Part shown: in pieces, positions 8,629-18,696 of the stretch
Numbering within the stretch: position 1 is the first letter of the stretch
Layout of the letters: the number at the start of each line of letters is the position of its first letter
From: Sphingomonadaceae bacterium
GTDB taxonomy: Bacteria > Pseudomonadota > Alphaproteobacteria > Sphingomonadales > Sphingomonadaceae
Direction of reading: 5' to 3'
Length of the DNA: 53,360 nt
Assembly (NCBI GenBank): GCA_947454135.1
Contig: CANGJI010000010.1
Location: forward strand, 1-53,360
Notes under the pieces: model-generated
Told to the model about the DNA's origin: nothing
What the model saw: the letters and a program-made list of their open reading frames with translations, nothing else
Databases searched by the model: none
Position numbers and translations under genes: made by a program

Positions 8629-9375
8629 GTGCGGGTGACCGTCACCGCCCCCGCACCACTGCGCGCGCTTCTGATCGCTGCGCCCCTGCTCGTTCTGGCG
8701 AGCCCTGCCCTCGCCGCGCCCGGCCTCGGCGATGAAGTCTACGGCGCGACCTATCAGAAGGGCACGTCCGAATTCGAGGCCCGCTACGGCGCGCTGAATG
8801 GCGGCTGGGACAGCGGCGAGGAGGCGCTGAAGCTGGAAGCGGCGCATGTCCCGCTCAAGAACCTGCGTGTCGCCGCCCAGGTCGAAATCGAGCGCGAGCC
8901 GGGCGGGCAGCGACATGTCACCGAGGCTTCCGTCGAGGTCGTCTACACTCTCGGCCGCGCGGCCGGGATCGATTTCGCCGTCTATGGCGAATACGCCAAG
9001 GGCTTTCGCGGTGGCCCCGATGCGCTCGAAGCCAAGCTGATCCTCGAACGCCGCTCCGGGCCGTTCGACGCCCGGCTCAACCTCGTTGCCGAGCGCCCGC
9101 TGGTCAGCGGCGAACGCATCGCGCTATCCTACGCCGCATCCGCCGACATGCAGGTCGTCGGTGATGTCCGCGCCGGCGTTGCCGCATTTGGCGATCTCGG
9201 CACCTTCCACCGCTTCGCCCCGCGCGCTGAACACTTCCTCGGACCCATTGTCAAAGGCGAGGTCGAAGCCCTTGGCCCGGAACTGGAAATCGAAGCGGGC
9301 TACCTCTTTCCGCTGGCCGCGGCGCGTGACAATTCGCGCGGCCAGTTCCGCCTGATCGTCAGCCTGGAATTCTAG
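8629..9375 (+). CDS. Exported protein of unknown function
   Basis: About 248 residues from GTG 8629. A typical Sec signal follows (hydrophobic LRALLIAAPLLVLASPALA, cleavage likely before APGLGD). The mature part is rich in alternating beta-like segments (VAAQVEIERE, VEVVYTLGRAAGIDFAVYGEYAKG, ARLNLVAERPL) and ends FRLIVSLEF with a terminal aromatic residue, as in outer-membrane beta-barrels. I therefore suspect a small barrel or periplasmic beta protein. The start is uncertain: there is no good ribosome site, and a small hairpin (AGCGCT arms) sits just upstream. An earlier TTG or ATG at 8548-8551 is possible but would precede the signal peptide by a long tail. Confidence 0.65.
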   Translation: MRVTVTAPAPLRALLIAAPLLVLASPALAAPGLGDEVYGATYQKGTSEFEARYGALNGGWDSGEEALKLEAAHVPLKNLRVAAQVEIEREPGGQRHVTEASVEVVYTLGRAAGIDFAVYGEYAKGFRGGPDALEAKLILERRSGPFDARLNLVAERPLVSGERIALSYAASADMQVVGDVRAGVAAFGDLGTFHRFAPRAEHFLGPIVKGEVEALGPELEIEAGYLFPLAAARDNSRGQFRLIVSLEF

Positions 9376-9383
9376 GCCTCCAT

Positions 9384-11417
9384 TCAGTTCAGGTGGCGCT
9401 TGAACCAGTCGACGATCCGCTCCAACCGGTCGCGCTGGAAGCTTGGACGCGCAATCCCGTGGTTCTCCTCAGGATAGCCCACCAGCCGTGTCGGCACCCC
9501 GGTGATCTTGAGCGCCTGATACAGCTGCTGGCCGCCGATCAACGGAACATTGTCGTCCGCCATGCCGCCCATGAACAGCGTTGGCGTCTTGATCCGGTCC
9601 GCATGGAGCAATGGCTCCGAAAGCCGCAGCCACAGTTCGGGCTCCTTCCACGGCGTGCCAAGTTCCTGCGTGTACTGCTGGACGTACTGGTCGACCCCGA
9701 ACAGCGCGAAGATATTGCCCTCGCCCGCCCCGCTGAACGCAGCCTTCAGCCGGTTGTCGCGCACGATCAGGAAATCGGTGAGGATGCCGCCATAGCTCCA
9801 CCCGCCCGCGCCCAGCCGCGCCGGATCAGCAAAGCCTTGCGCCACGGCCCAATCGAGCGAGGCGTGAAGATCGGCGACGTCCTTCTGCCCCCAGTCTGCC
9901 GCAATGGCGGCCGCATAGGCATCGCCGCGGCCGGATGAGCCGCGATAGTTGGGCATCAGCACCGCATAGCCCTGCGCGGCGAGCAGATCGGCGATCATGC
10001 TGTATCCGTCGACGGTGTGCATATCCTGCGCATTGGGCCCACCGTGGATCCACAGCAGCGTCGGCACCTTTGCGCCCGCTGCCATGCCCGCCGGACGCAG
10101 CAGCAACCCGTGGACTTCATTGCCGTCCTTTGCAGTGGCGGCAAAGTCCTCGACCTTGCTCCAGGCCACGCTGTCCGCCACCGCCTTGTTGTGCGATGTC
10201 AGCAGCTTGAGCCCACCCTTTGCATCGAGGGCATAGACCTCCGCCGGCTTGCCATCGCCGCTCGCAATCACCGCTCGCGGCGCGCCCGGCACCGCCGACC
10301 CGCACTGGCCGAGCACGGACAGCGTGCCATCATTCAGCCGCCGCAGCGCACCCTTGGCATCGACCACGGCGGGCACCTCATGCCGGTCCTCCGATAGCAC
10401 CACGCCGATCTGGCCCGCACCAAGATCGACCGGCGCATTGACGAAGATGTTCGCGGTCGAAGGGACCATGCGGGTCACGCCACTCGCCACCGCCGTCTCG
10501 GCAAGATGGGGCTGGCCATACTGGTCGGCCTTGCCGCCGGGTCCGATCAGATGCGTGATCCTCGCGCCATCCGCCGACCAGATCAGCGCCTGGCCCGGAG
10601 CCCCATGCAGTTTCGCCAGCACCTTCGGCGCTGCCCCGGCCCGGGCATCGACGACAGTCAGCCACTGTTCGCCAAGTCCCGCCAAATCCACCGTATGATC
10701 AGCAAGATAGGCGACAGACTTACCATCGGGTGACCACTCCGCCGTCGTCACGTCATACGAATCCGAAGCGGTCAGCCGTGTCTCGGTCTTCCCCGCCACA
10801 TCAAACAGCGCGAGGTGCACATGGGTCTCTGCGGTGATGAAGCCCACGCCGTCCTGCTTGAACTTCACGTCGTCCACCACCACCGGCAAGGGGCGGTCTT
10901 CATCATCCTTCGGCGGTTCGGGCGCCGGATCGCTGATCATCAGCAGCAGCGTTTTCGAATCGGGCGACCAGCGGAAAACGGCAATATCGCCCTTCACATC
11001 GGTGAGCTTCCTCGCCTCACCCCCGCGCCGATCGAGCAACCAGATCTGCGGACGCTTGTCCTTCCCGCGCTTTGACAGGAAAGCAATCGACTTGCCGTCC
11101 GGGCTGAACGAGGGCGCGCTTGCGCTGTCATCGCCATTGGTGAGCTGCAGGGGCGTGCCGCCTGCAAGGTCCGCCAGCCAAAGTGCGCTTCGCCGCTTGT
11201 CCGCCTTGAGATCGGCCTCACCCACAACATAGACGGCCTGCTTGCCATCATGCGCGCAATCGAGCCCGCCCAGCGAGCGCAGCGCCAGAATATCCTCGAT
11301 GGTGATCGGATGACGCGCCGGGGCGGCTCCACCTTCGGCCATCGCGGGCAGCGACGCGACCAGTGCCGAAGCCGCCAAACCCCAGCCAAAACCCTTGCGC
11401 CACGCCGTCAACGCCAT
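9384..11417 (-). CDS. S9-family serine peptidase (prolyl-oligopeptidase-like, exported)
   Basis: 677 residues from ATG 11417, chosen because GGGGGAA lies 5 nt upstream; an in-frame start 33 bp earlier lacks this. The signal peptide ends near LPAMA. TolB/PD40-like propeller repeats follow (SFSPDGKSIAFLSKR, WSPDSKTLLLMIS, WSPDGKSVAYLAD), then an alpha/beta hydrolase domain. The catalytic residues are about Ser541 in GGWSYGG, Asp621/622 in GGMADDN and His653 in PEENHG. It likely trims oligopeptides in the periplasm. It converges on the exported beta protein, 8 bp apart. Confidence 0.9.
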   Translation of the reverse strand: MALTAWRKGFGWGLAASALVASLPAMAEGGAAPARHPITIEDILALRSLGGLDCAHDGKQAVYVVGEADLKADKRRSALWLADLAGGTPLQLTNGDDSASAPSFSPDGKSIAFLSKRGKDKRPQIWLLDRRGGEARKLTDVKGDIAVFRWSPDSKTLLLMISDPAPEPPKDDEDRPLPVVVDDVKFKQDGVGFITAETHVHLALFDVAGKTETRLTASDSYDVTTAEWSPDGKSVAYLADHTVDLAGLGEQWLTVVDARAGAAPKVLAKLHGAPGQALIWSADGARITHLIGPGGKADQYGQPHLAETAVASGVTRMVPSTANIFVNAPVDLGAGQIGVVLSEDRHEVPAVVDAKGALRRLNDGTLSVLGQCGSAVPGAPRAVIASGDGKPAEVYALDAKGGLKLLTSHNKAVADSVAWSKVEDFAATAKDGNEVHGLLLRPAGMAAGAKVPTLLWIHGGPNAQDMHTVDGYSMIADLLAAQGYAVLMPNYRGSSGRGDAYAAAIAADWGQKDVADLHASLDWAVAQGFADPARLGAGGWSYGGILTDFLIVRDNRLKAAFSGAGEGNIFALFGVDQYVQQYTQELGTPWKEPELWLRLSEPLLHADRIKTPTLFMGGMADDNVPLIGGQQLYQALKITGVPTRLVGYPEENHGIARPSFQRDRLERIVDWFKRHLN

Positions 11418-11530
11418 TGCATTTCCCCCAAGAACCCGGACAGACATCAAGACTAATCACACCAACAAGACGCAAGCAATCAGCACCTTATTCCCATGAC
11501 ATTATGGGCTATCGGGCTAGGATGGCTGGC

Positions 11531-13300
11531 ATGGCAGGCCATCTCGAATTCAATACCTCAATGAGCGACGCGCTCGTCGTTCTCGGCGCGGCAGGCATTG
11601 TCATTCCGGCCTTTGCACGGGCGCGGATCACGCCGGTGATCGGGTTCATCTTCGTCGGTGTCCTCGTCGGCCCCTTTGGCCTTGGCCGCCTCGTCAGCCA
11701 GTTCCCGGCGCTCTACTACGTGACGATCAGCAGGCCCGAAGCGATCGCACCCTTCGCCGAACTCGGCGTGATCCTGCTCCTGTTCGAGATCGGCCTCGAA
11801 CTTTCCTTCGGCCGCTTGTGGGACATGCGCACACAAGTCTTCGGGCTCGGTGCAGCAAAGCTGGTGCTGTCCGCCGCGCTGCTCACACTCGTGCTGATGG
11901 CGATGCGCCACGATGTATCCGCCGCCGCCGGGCTCGGCATCGCGCTGGCGCTTTCGTCCACCGCGCTCGTCCTGCCCATCGCCGGCACGCAGAGCCCGGT
12001 AGGCCGCCGCGCGCTTGCCATGCTGCTGCTCGAGGACATCGCGCTGGTCCCGATCATCTTCGTGCTCGGCGCCTTCGGCCCGGGCGGTCAGAGCGGCAGC
12101 GCCCTCGTCGAGACGCTCTGGCGCGGCGCGGTGATCGTCATCATCATGCTGACGCTCGGGCGCTTTCTCCTGCCGCGCCTGTTCGCCTCTGCCGCGCGCA
12201 CCAAGAGCCCGGAACTGTTCCTCGCGTTCAGTCTCCTCGTGGTCATCGCAGCCGCCCTCGCCACGGCGGGCGCGGGCCTTTCCCCCATCATGGGAGCACT
12301 GCTCGCCGGCCTGCTGATCGCCGAAACCGACTACTCGCGCGAGGTCGAGGCGCTGACGGCACCGTTCAAGGGCCTCGCGCTTGGCGTGTTCCTCATCACC
12401 GTCGGCATGGGGATCGATGTCTTTGAAATCTGGCGGCAACTCGGCACCATTGCGCTGGGGGTAGCCGCCGTGCTCGCCGCAAAGGCTGTGGTCACCGCGC
12501 TGCTCCTGCGCGTTGGCGGCGCGAGCCGGGGACTCGCCGTAGAGACCGGCCTCCTCCTTGCCTCACCATCCGAAACGACCCTCATCGTGCTGTCCGCCGC
12601 TGCGGCGGCGGGTCTTGTCAGCCCGGAGAACGCCCAGTTCTGGCAGATCGTCACGGCACTCGGCCTCACCCTCACGCCGCTGCTCGCCATGATCGGACGC
12701 CGCGCCGCCAGCGCAGTCGACCGGCCCAGCGATACGCCGGTTTCGTCCGCTCCAAGCGACGCCACCGGGCAGGCACTTGTCTTCGGCTATGGGCGCGTAG
12801 GCCGCATCGTTGGCACCATGCTGGCCCGGCACGATGTCCCGTGGCTGGCGCTCGATGCTGACCCTGCGCTTGTCGCCGAGGCGCGCAGCGCAGGAGCTCC
12901 GGTGATCTACGGCAATGTCGCCAATGCCGCGCTGCTCGAAAAGCTTCATCTCGAATCCGCCCGCGCAGTGATCGTCACCATGGACGAGCCAGTCCTTGTC
13001 AGCCGCACCGTTCGCCGCATCCGCGCCGCAAACCCGGACCTGCCGATCATCGTGCGCGCGCGCGATGCTGATCACGCCGCCGAACTCTACCGCGCCGGCG
13101 CCAGCGATGCCGTGCCCGAAACACTCGAGAGCTCGCTCCAGCTTTCCGAGGCCGTGCTGGTCGACATGGGCGTTGCGATGGGCCCGGTGATCGCCTCGAT
13201 CCACGAAATGCGCGACGAACTGCGCGCGGCCATCATGCTGGGCGGCGGTCTCGACCACAAACCGCGCCTCAAGTCTGCGGGGCTGCGAGACAGGCTGTGA
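11531..13300 (+). CDS. Kef-type monovalent cation:proton antiporter (CPA2) with TrkA-N domain
   Basis: About 589 residues. The first two thirds are a hydrophobic CPA2 exchanger with the usual LLLFEIGLELSFGRLW and many membrane spans. The C-terminal third has an NAD-binding RCK/TrkA-N domain starting near residue 417 (LVFGYGRVGRIVG), continuing with LALDADPALVAEARS. This matches KefB/C-like K+ efflux systems; whether glutathione gates it cannot be told. Start choices are ATG 11522 and 11531; AGGA lies 8 nt before 11531. No KefF/G-like partner gene is adjacent. Confidence 0.88.
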   Translation: MAGHLEFNTSMSDALVVLGAAGIVIPAFARARITPVIGFIFVGVLVGPFGLGRLVSQFPALYYVTISRPEAIAPFAELGVILLLFEIGLELSFGRLWDMRTQVFGLGAAKLVLSAALLTLVLMAMRHDVSAAAGLGIALALSSTALVLPIAGTQSPVGRRALAMLLLEDIALVPIIFVLGAFGPGGQSGSALVETLWRGAVIVIIMLTLGRFLLPRLFASAARTKSPELFLAFSLLVVIAAALATAGAGLSPIMGALLAGLLIAETDYSREVEALTAPFKGLALGVFLITVGMGIDVFEIWRQLGTIALGVAAVLAAKAVVTALLLRVGGASRGLAVETGLLLASPSETTLIVLSAAAAAGLVSPENAQFWQIVTALGLTLTPLLAMIGRRAASAVDRPSDTPVSSAPSDATGQALVFGYGRVGRIVGTMLARHDVPWLALDADPALVAEARSAGAPVIYGNVANAALLEKLHLESARAVIVTMDEPVLVSRTVRRIRAANPDLPIIVRARDADHAAELYRAGASDAVPETLESSLQLSEAVLVDMGVAMGPVIASIHEMRDELRAAIMLGGGLDHKPRLKSAGLRDRL

Positions 13301-13395
13301 CCTGCCACTGAAGAGCCGCAGTTGTCTGAACATCAATCCGTTGCAGAACGTCCGAAACGGGTGCAACCTCCGCATTGACGAGGAGGTAGCGGGGC

Positions 13396-14190
13396 ATGAG
13401 CACGACGGTACTGGAAGCAGGCACCGGTCCCTTGTCCCGAAGTGCCGCACAAGACAGCGATGCGCGGTTCTTCGTCTGGCTCGCCGCTGCCTGCACGGTC
13501 GTCGGCATCGGCGGCTTTATCCCGACTTATTGGCTGCAAGTACCGGCCGGCACTTTCATCGGCACTCCGCTGATGCATCTCCATGGCCTGCTGTTTTCGG
13601 CCTGGGTGCTGCTCCTGCTGGTCCAGAGCTGGCTGATCGAGCAGCGCCGCTATCGCCATCACCGCGCATGGGGGCTGCTTGGCATCGCACTGGCGAGCAT
13701 GATGGTCGCCGTCGGCACGGCACTCGCGGTCCGGGGGTTTGCGAAGGAAGTAACGGTCTACGGCGATGCCGCGCGCCGGTTCCTCGTCGTGCCGCTGTTC
13801 GCCATGGCGGCTTTTCCGGTGTGCATGACCTTTGCCATGATCAATGTCCGCCGCAGCGACTGGCACCGACGACTTGTCTTCGTGGCGACGGCATCATTGC
13901 TCGGCGCGGCGCTGGCGAGAGTTTTCTTCACGCTGATCGTTGGTTTTGGCCCTGGCATGCGCCCCGGAATGCAGGCGCCTCTCCCGGTCAACGCGACGCT
14001 GCTCCCGGTCATGCTATCAAACTTCGTGATCGTGCTGGGCATGGTCCATGATTGGCGCACGCACGGCCGCCCGCATCCGGCGTGGATCATCGGACTTGTG
14101 GCGCTGGTGACGGGCGAACTGCTGCGCACGCCCGTCGCTTCAAGCACCGTCTGGCTGCACTTTACCGACTGGCTGCTGACAGCTTCCTGA
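13396..14190 (+). CDS. Multispan membrane protein of unknown function
   Basis: 264 residues with about seven hydrophobic spans and a polar N-terminal tail of about 25 residues. Histidine-bearing motifs on membrane boundaries, MHLHGLLFSAWVLLLLVQSW and RRYRHHRAWGLLG, recall haem- or metal-associated membrane families such as DUF420/DUF2306-like proteins, but I cannot place it firmly. The start has a strong AGGAGGT ribosome site 7-8 nt upstream. It stands alone between the antiporter gene and alaS, converging on alaS with a 15-bp gap. Confidence 0.75.
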   Translation: MSTTVLEAGTGPLSRSAAQDSDARFFVWLAAACTVVGIGGFIPTYWLQVPAGTFIGTPLMHLHGLLFSAWVLLLLVQSWLIEQRRYRHHRAWGLLGIALASMMVAVGTALAVRGFAKEVTVYGDAARRFLVVPLFAMAAFPVCMTFAMINVRRSDWHRRLVFVATASLLGAALARVFFTLIVGFGPGMRPGMQAPLPVNATLLPVMLSNFVIVLGMVHDWRTHGRPHPAWIIGLVALVTGELLRTPVASSTVWLHFTDWLLTAS

Positions 14191-14205
14191 TCTGTCCAGA
14201 CCAGC

Positions 14206-16863
14206 CTACCCCGCCAGCACGCCCCTCGCCGCCGCAATTGCCTCAGCGGCCTTGCTGCCGTCCGGCCCGCCGCCCTGCGCCATGTCAGGCCGGCCGCCGC
14301 CGCCCTTGCCGCCAAGCGCTTCGACACCCGCGCGGACCAGATCGACCGCGCTGACCTTGCCGACGAGATCCTCGGTCACCGCCGCAGCGATGCTCGCCTT
14401 GCCATCGTTCACGGCGACAATCACCGCGACGCCCGAACCCATGCGTGCCTTGGCCTGATCGAGCAGCCCGCGCAGTTCCTTGGGGTCCATGCCGTCGAGC
14501 ACCTGGCCCGAGAACGTCACGCCGCCGACCTGCTCGTCCGCCGGAGCCGCCGCCGCGCCGCCACCCGAAGCGCCAGCGAGCGCGAGCGCCTTCCTGGCTT
14601 CGGCAAGCTCGCGTTCGAGCTTGCGGCGCTCATCGACCAGCGCCGCAACGCGCGCCTCGACTTCGTCCGGCGAAGAACGCAGCAGGCCTGCCGTCCGGCG
14701 GAGCGCTTCCTCGCGGCCTACCAGATGGGCGCGCGCACCCGCCCCGGTCAGCGCCTCGATGCGCCGTACGCCCGAAGACACCGCACTTTCGCTCACCACG
14801 CGCAGCAGGCCGATATCGCCCAGCGCGCGCACGTGGGTGCCGCCGCAAAGTTCGACCGAATAGGCCTGTGTCCCCGAAGCGCGGCCCATGCTGAGCACGC
14901 GCACTTCATCGCCGTACTTCTCGCCGAACAGCGCCATCGCGCCCGCTGCAATCGCGTCTTCCGGGCTCATCAGCCGCGTCGTCACCGGCGCGTTCGCCAG
15001 AATTTCGGCGTTCACTTCGTCTTCGACCGCAGCGATATCTTCCGCCGTCAGCGCCGCCGGGTGCGCAAAGTCGAAGCGCAGGCGGTCAGCCGAAACCATC
15101 GAGCCCTTCTGCGTGACATGCGCGCCAAGCCGGCGGCGAAGCGCCTCGTGCAGCAGGTGCGTCGCGGAGTGGTTCGCACGCGTCGCATCGCGCCGCGCAA
15201 CGTCGATCGCGAGTTGCACCGCATCGCCGACCTTGATCGTGCCGGCTTCCACAGTGGCCTGATGCGCGTGGAGGCGGCCCAGCGGTTTTGCCGTATCGTT
15301 CACCGCGACGCGCAGACCCTCGTTGGTCGAGATCGTCCCGGCATCGCCCATCTGGCCGCCGCTTTCAGCGTAGAACGGCGTCTGGTTGGTGATGATCGTG
15401 ACGGTTTCGCCCGCGGACGCCTCGGTCACTTCCTTGCCGGCCTGGACCAGCGCCACGACGACACCTTCGCCAATATTGGCGGTGTAACCGGTGAACTCGG
15501 TCGCACCCTCGCGCTCGGCGATGTCGAACCACACTTCGCTGTCTGCGGTCTGGCCGGAGCCCTTCCACGCCGCCCGCGCCGCTGCCTTCTGCTGCGCCAT
15601 CGCCGCCTCGAATCCGGCACGGTCGACGCTCACGCCGCGCGCGCGCAGCGCGTCTTCGGTGAGATCGTAGGGGAAGCCATAGGTGTCGTAGAGCTTGAAC
15701 GCAGTGGCGCCCGGCAGGCTGTCGCCCTCGCCCAGATCGCCCGCTTCCTCGTCGAGCAGCTTGAGGCCGTTCGCCAGCGTGCGCCGGAACTGCACTTCCT
15801 CGCGCAGCAGGGTTTCCTCGACAAGCGGCTGTGCGCGGCCGAGTTCAGGGAATGCCTGGCCCATCTCGGTCACCAGCGCGCCGACCAGCCGGTGCATCAA
15901 CGGCTCCTTGGCGCCAAGCAAGTGCGCATGACGCATCGCGCGGCGCATGATCCGGCGCAGCACATAGCCGCGACCTTCGTTGCTTGGCAGCACGCCATCG
16001 GCCAGCAGGAAGCTGGACGAGCGGAGATGGTCCGCGATCACGCGGTGGCTGGCGCGGCTCTCGCCCTCGGCCTTGGTGCCGGTAAGGCTTTCCGAGGCCG
16101 CGATAAGCGCGCGGAACGTGTCGGTATCGTAGTTGTCATGCTCGCCCTGCATCACCGCGGCGATGCGTTCGATGCCCATGCCGGTATCGATGCTCGGGCT
16201 CGGCAGGTTCGTGCGGGTGCCGTCAGCCGCCTGCTCGAACTGCATGAACACGAGATTCCAGATCTCGATGAAACGATCACCGTCCTCGTCCGGCGATCCG
16301 GGAGGCCCGCCGAAGATATGATCGCCGTGGTCGTAGAAGATTTCCGAGCACGGACCGCAGGGGCCAGTATCGCCCATCGACCAGAAGTTGTCCGAGGTCG
16401 GGATGCGGATGATCCGGTCATCCGAGAGGCCGGCGATCTTCTTCCATAGATCGAACGCCTCGTCGTCGTTGTGATAGACGGTGACGAGCAGCTTGTCCTT
16501 GGGCAGGCCCCATTCGCGGGTCAGCAGCGTCCACGCATGGGTGATCGCCTGATCCTTGAAGTAATCGCCGAACGAGAAATTGCCGAGCATCTCGAAGAAA
16601 GTGTGATGCCGCGCGGTGTAGCCGACATTATCAAGATCGTTGTGCTTGCCGCCCGCACGGACGCATTTCTGCGAGGAAGTGGCCCGCTTGCTCGCACGCG
16701 TCTCGAGCCCCGTGAACACGTTCTTGAACGGCACCATGCCCGCGTTGGTGAACATGAGCGTCGGGTCGTTGTACGGCACCAGCGGCGCCGAAGGCACGAT
16801 CTCGTGCCCGGCGGAGCCGAAGTAGTCGAGGAAGGACCGGCGGATTTCGTTGGTCGAAGTCAT
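14206..16863 (-). CDS. alaS: Alanine--tRNA ligase
   Basis: 885 residues, normal length. The start [15 protein letters not shown] at 16863 is the family N-terminus; an extension 12 codons upstream is not needed. The class II catalytic core is in the first about 450 residues ([32 protein letters not shown]). The editing domain carries [13 protein letters not shown] and the zinc cysteine motif [13 protein letters not shown], and the C-terminal DHHA1 domain ends with [13 protein letters not shown]. It charges tRNA-Ala and edits Ser/Gly mischarging. Confidence 0.97.
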   Translation of the reverse strand: MTSTNEIRRSFLDYFGSAGHEIVPSAPLVPYNDPTLMFTNAGMVPFKNVFTGLETRASKRATSSQKCVRAGGKHNDLDNVGYTARHHTFFEMLGNFSFGDYFKDQAITHAWTLLTREWGLPKDKLLVTVYHNDDEAFDLWKKIAGLSDDRIIRIPTSDNFWSMGDTGPCGPCSEIFYDHGDHIFGGPPGSPDEDGDRFIEIWNLVFMQFEQAADGTRTNLPSPSIDTGMGIERIAAVMQGEHDNYDTDTFRALIAASESLTGTKAEGESRASHRVIADHLRSSSFLLADGVLPSNEGRGYVLRRIMRRAMRHAHLLGAKEPLMHRLVGALVTEMGQAFPELGRAQPLVEETLLREEVQFRRTLANGLKLLDEEAGDLGEGDSLPGATAFKLYDTYGFPYDLTEDALRARGVSVDRAGFEAAMAQQKAAARAAWKGSGQTADSEVWFDIAEREGATEFTGYTANIGEGVVVALVQAGKEVTEASAGETVTIITNQTPFYAESGGQMGDAGTISTNEGLRVAVNDTAKPLGRLHAHQATVEAGTIKVGDAVQLAIDVARRDATRANHSATHLLHEALRRRLGAHVTQKGSMVSADRLRFDFAHPAALTAEDIAAVEDEVNAEILANAPVTTRLMSPEDAIAAGAMALFGEKYGDEVRVLSMGRASGTQAYSVELCGGTHVRALGDIGLLRVVSESAVSSGVRRIEALTGAGARAHLVGREEALRRTAGLLRSSPDEVEARVAALVDERRKLERELAEARKALALAGASGGGAAAAPADEQVGGVTFSGQVLDGMDPKELRGLLDQAKARMGSGVAVIVAVNDGKASIAAAVTEDLVGKVSAVDLVRAGVEALGGKGGGGRPDMAQGGGPDGSKAAEAIAAARGVLAG

Positions 16864-16959
16864 GAAAAGCCGATTAGGCGAGGCCTCGGCGCGGAACAAG
16901 CACGTTTCGCCGCTTGCAGTGCGCTTGTCCCCATTATGCAGCGGGTCTGCGCCGAGTGA

Positions 16960-17784
16960 TCAGCAGTTGTCCGCCGTCGCCGTCACCAGCCAGGCGGCCG
17001 CCGGGAAACAGACTCTCCCGCCGACGGAGCGAGACTGGACGAGCTCCAGCAGCCCCCTCTCGAATGTGGCGCGCGCCTGATCGGGCAGAGTGCGGATTGC
17101 CGCTGCGGCAGGGCCGATCCGGCTGAAGAACGACAGCGCATCGGCTACCGGATTACTGCCTGAACCGGCGACATATGCGAAGTCGAGCGGCTTGAACTCG
17201 ATGTCCCGCCAGCCCTTCATGCAGCGCCGGGCGTGATCGGGATCGGCAAAGGCGAAAGGCCCCGGCGGGAAATCGACCGGCTGCGCGGGCTTGCCCGGCG
17301 GCAGGAGCCGCGCGATGTCCACCGCCCAGGGATTCTCTGACGCAGGCCGGAAGCAGGAGAACACCATCCGCGCTCCGGGCGCGGCGCTGGCAGAAAGGTG
17401 CGCGAATGCCGCCGGCGGATCGGTGAAGAACATCACCCCGTGGCGTGAGATGTAGAGATCAGGCGCCGCACCATCAGCTTGCCAGGACGAAGCGTCTGCC
17501 ATCGTGAAGGAGAGGTTGGGAAGGCTGGCCGCCCGGCCGCGCGCCGCCTCAATCAGCTCAGCGGAAATATCGACCCCGGTCACTTGCGCTTCGGGCCGGG
17601 CAGTGGCGACAGCAATCGAGAGTTCACCCGCACCGCAACCGATGTCGATCACCCGGTTGCCCGGCTCTGCGGCAATGGCCGCGAGCAAATGCGGCGTGAG
17701 CGCGGCAAAGCTGCGGTCGGTGCGTTCCCACTCCGCCGCCCAGTTCTGGCCTACCCGGCCCTGCCATTCCAGCGCACCCGTCAT
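16960..17784 (-). CDS. Class I SAM-dependent methyltransferase
   Basis: About 274 residues from ATG 17784; a TTG 12 codons earlier is a weaker alternative. SAM-binding motif I is RVIDIGCGAGELSIAVA, followed by VTGVDISAELIEAARGRA and a post-motif LYISRHGVMFFTDP. It resembles the UbiE/COQ5-like and small-molecule methyltransferases, but nothing gives the substrate. It lies 96 bp upstream of alaS on the same strand and is followed upstream by a GST gene. Confidence 0.83.
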   Translation of the reverse strand: MTGALEWQGRVGQNWAAEWERTDRSFAALTPHLLAAIAAEPGNRVIDIGCGAGELSIAVATARPEAQVTGVDISAELIEAARGRAASLPNLSFTMADASSWQADGAAPDLYISRHGVMFFTDPPAAFAHLSASAAPGARMVFSCFRPASENPWAVDIARLLPPGKPAQPVDFPPGPFAFADPDHARRCMKGWRDIEFKPLDFAYVAGSGSNPVADALSFFSRIGPAAAAIRTLPDQARATFERGLLELVQSRSVGGRVCFPAAAWLVTATADNC

Positions 17785-17841
17785 ACCGTGCAGGCTATGC
17801 TCCGGTGCCCTACCCGGCAAGCGCTAATGCGGCATTCCGGA

Positions 17842-18468
17842 TCAGGTTGCGAAATAGGGTCCGCCCTTCGCGCGCGCAGCCTGCCAAGCGGGCCGGGCAT
17901 GGATCGCGGCGACGAAGGCCGCGAGTTTCGGATAGGCCTCGCTCATGCCTTGCATGACGACGACTTCGGCGGGGAAGCTGAGCATGACATCAGCACCGGT
18001 CCAATCATCGCCGATGAAATGGCCGGAAGGCCGCAGGATCTGCTCAAGATAACCGAAGTGCGCCGCCAGCTGCTCGTCTATGCGCGGCCGCAGAGGGTTA
18101 CCGGCTTCACCGAGGCGCGAAACGTAGAGGTTGAGCAGGATCGGTGTCATCGCCGATCCCTCGGCAAAGTGCATGAGTTCGTTGTGGCGCAGCGCCTCGT
18201 CGGTGCCAGGCGCAGGCTGCCATTTTCCATCGCCGAAGTGGTCACACAGATATTGCACGATCGCGCCCGATTCCTCGATCACGCGGCCATCGACTTCGAG
18301 CAGCGGCGACTTGCCGAGCGGGTGAACCGCCTTGAGTGCGGGCGGCGCAAGATTGGTTTCCGCATCGCGCTGATAGATCTTGAGCTCGTAAGCAATGCCC
18401 AGTTCCTCAAGCATCCAGAGAATGCGCTGCGAACGGCTGTTGTTGAGGTGGTGGAGAATGATCGACAT
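17842..18468 (-). CDS. Glutathione S-transferase family protein
   Basis: 208 residues. The thioredoxin-fold N-terminal domain begins MSIILHHLNNSRSQRILWML, with SRSQ in the usual catalytic serine/tyrosine area. The glutathione-binding motif is KSPLLEVDGRVIEESGAIVQYL (G-site cis-proline and Glu-Ser). The helical C-terminal domain contains FIGDDWTGADVMLSFPAE with the conserved folding aspartate. It conjugates or isomerises with glutathione in the cytoplasm; the substrate cannot be inferred from context. Confidence 0.9.
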   Translation of the reverse strand: MSIILHHLNNSRSQRILWMLEELGIAYELKIYQRDAETNLAPPALKAVHPLGKSPLLEVDGRVIEESGAIVQYLCDHFGDGKWQPAPGTDEALRHNELMHFAEGSAMTPILLNLYVSRLGEAGNPLRPRIDEQLAAHFGYLEQILRPSGHFIGDDWTGADVMLSFPAEVVVMQGMSEAYPKLAAFVAAIHARPAWQAARAKGGPYFAT

Positions 18469-18558
18469 CAGGCTTCCCTTTCCCTGTTCTGGTCCGCGCT
18501 GCGGGTTGGCACCACGCTAGGTGGTTTCGTCGAGGGTGGGAAGCGCCCCCCCGGCCCT

Positions 18559-18640
18559 AAAACAAAGCCGGTGTGTTCCTTCCGGGGAACGCCCCGGCCC
18601 CAAAACAAAACCGGCGCGTTCCTTCCGGGGAACGCGCCGG
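18559..18640 (-). terminator. Tandem-duplicated rho-independent terminator of recA
   Basis: At 18611-18640 a perfect 12-bp stem (CCGGCGCGTTCC / GGAACGCGCCGG, 6-nt loop) is followed, in recA's direction, by TTTTGTTTT (complement of 18602-18610). A second, degenerate copy lies at 18568-18597, followed by another T-rich run (18559-18566). The two are 43 bp apart as tandem repeats. The nearer copy is a textbook terminator for recA; the farther has two mismatches in the stem as read from recA. Confidence 0.85.
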
Positions 18641-18696
18641 CCTTTGGACTGGCGGCGGGTGCGGGGGAACTGGGGGTGCCCCCGCCGCCTGAAGGA

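Noticed and set aside
14725..16449. A 574-codon plus-strand open frame opposite alaS
   Set aside because: It is the antisense shadow of a complete alanyl-tRNA synthetase gene in high-GC DNA.
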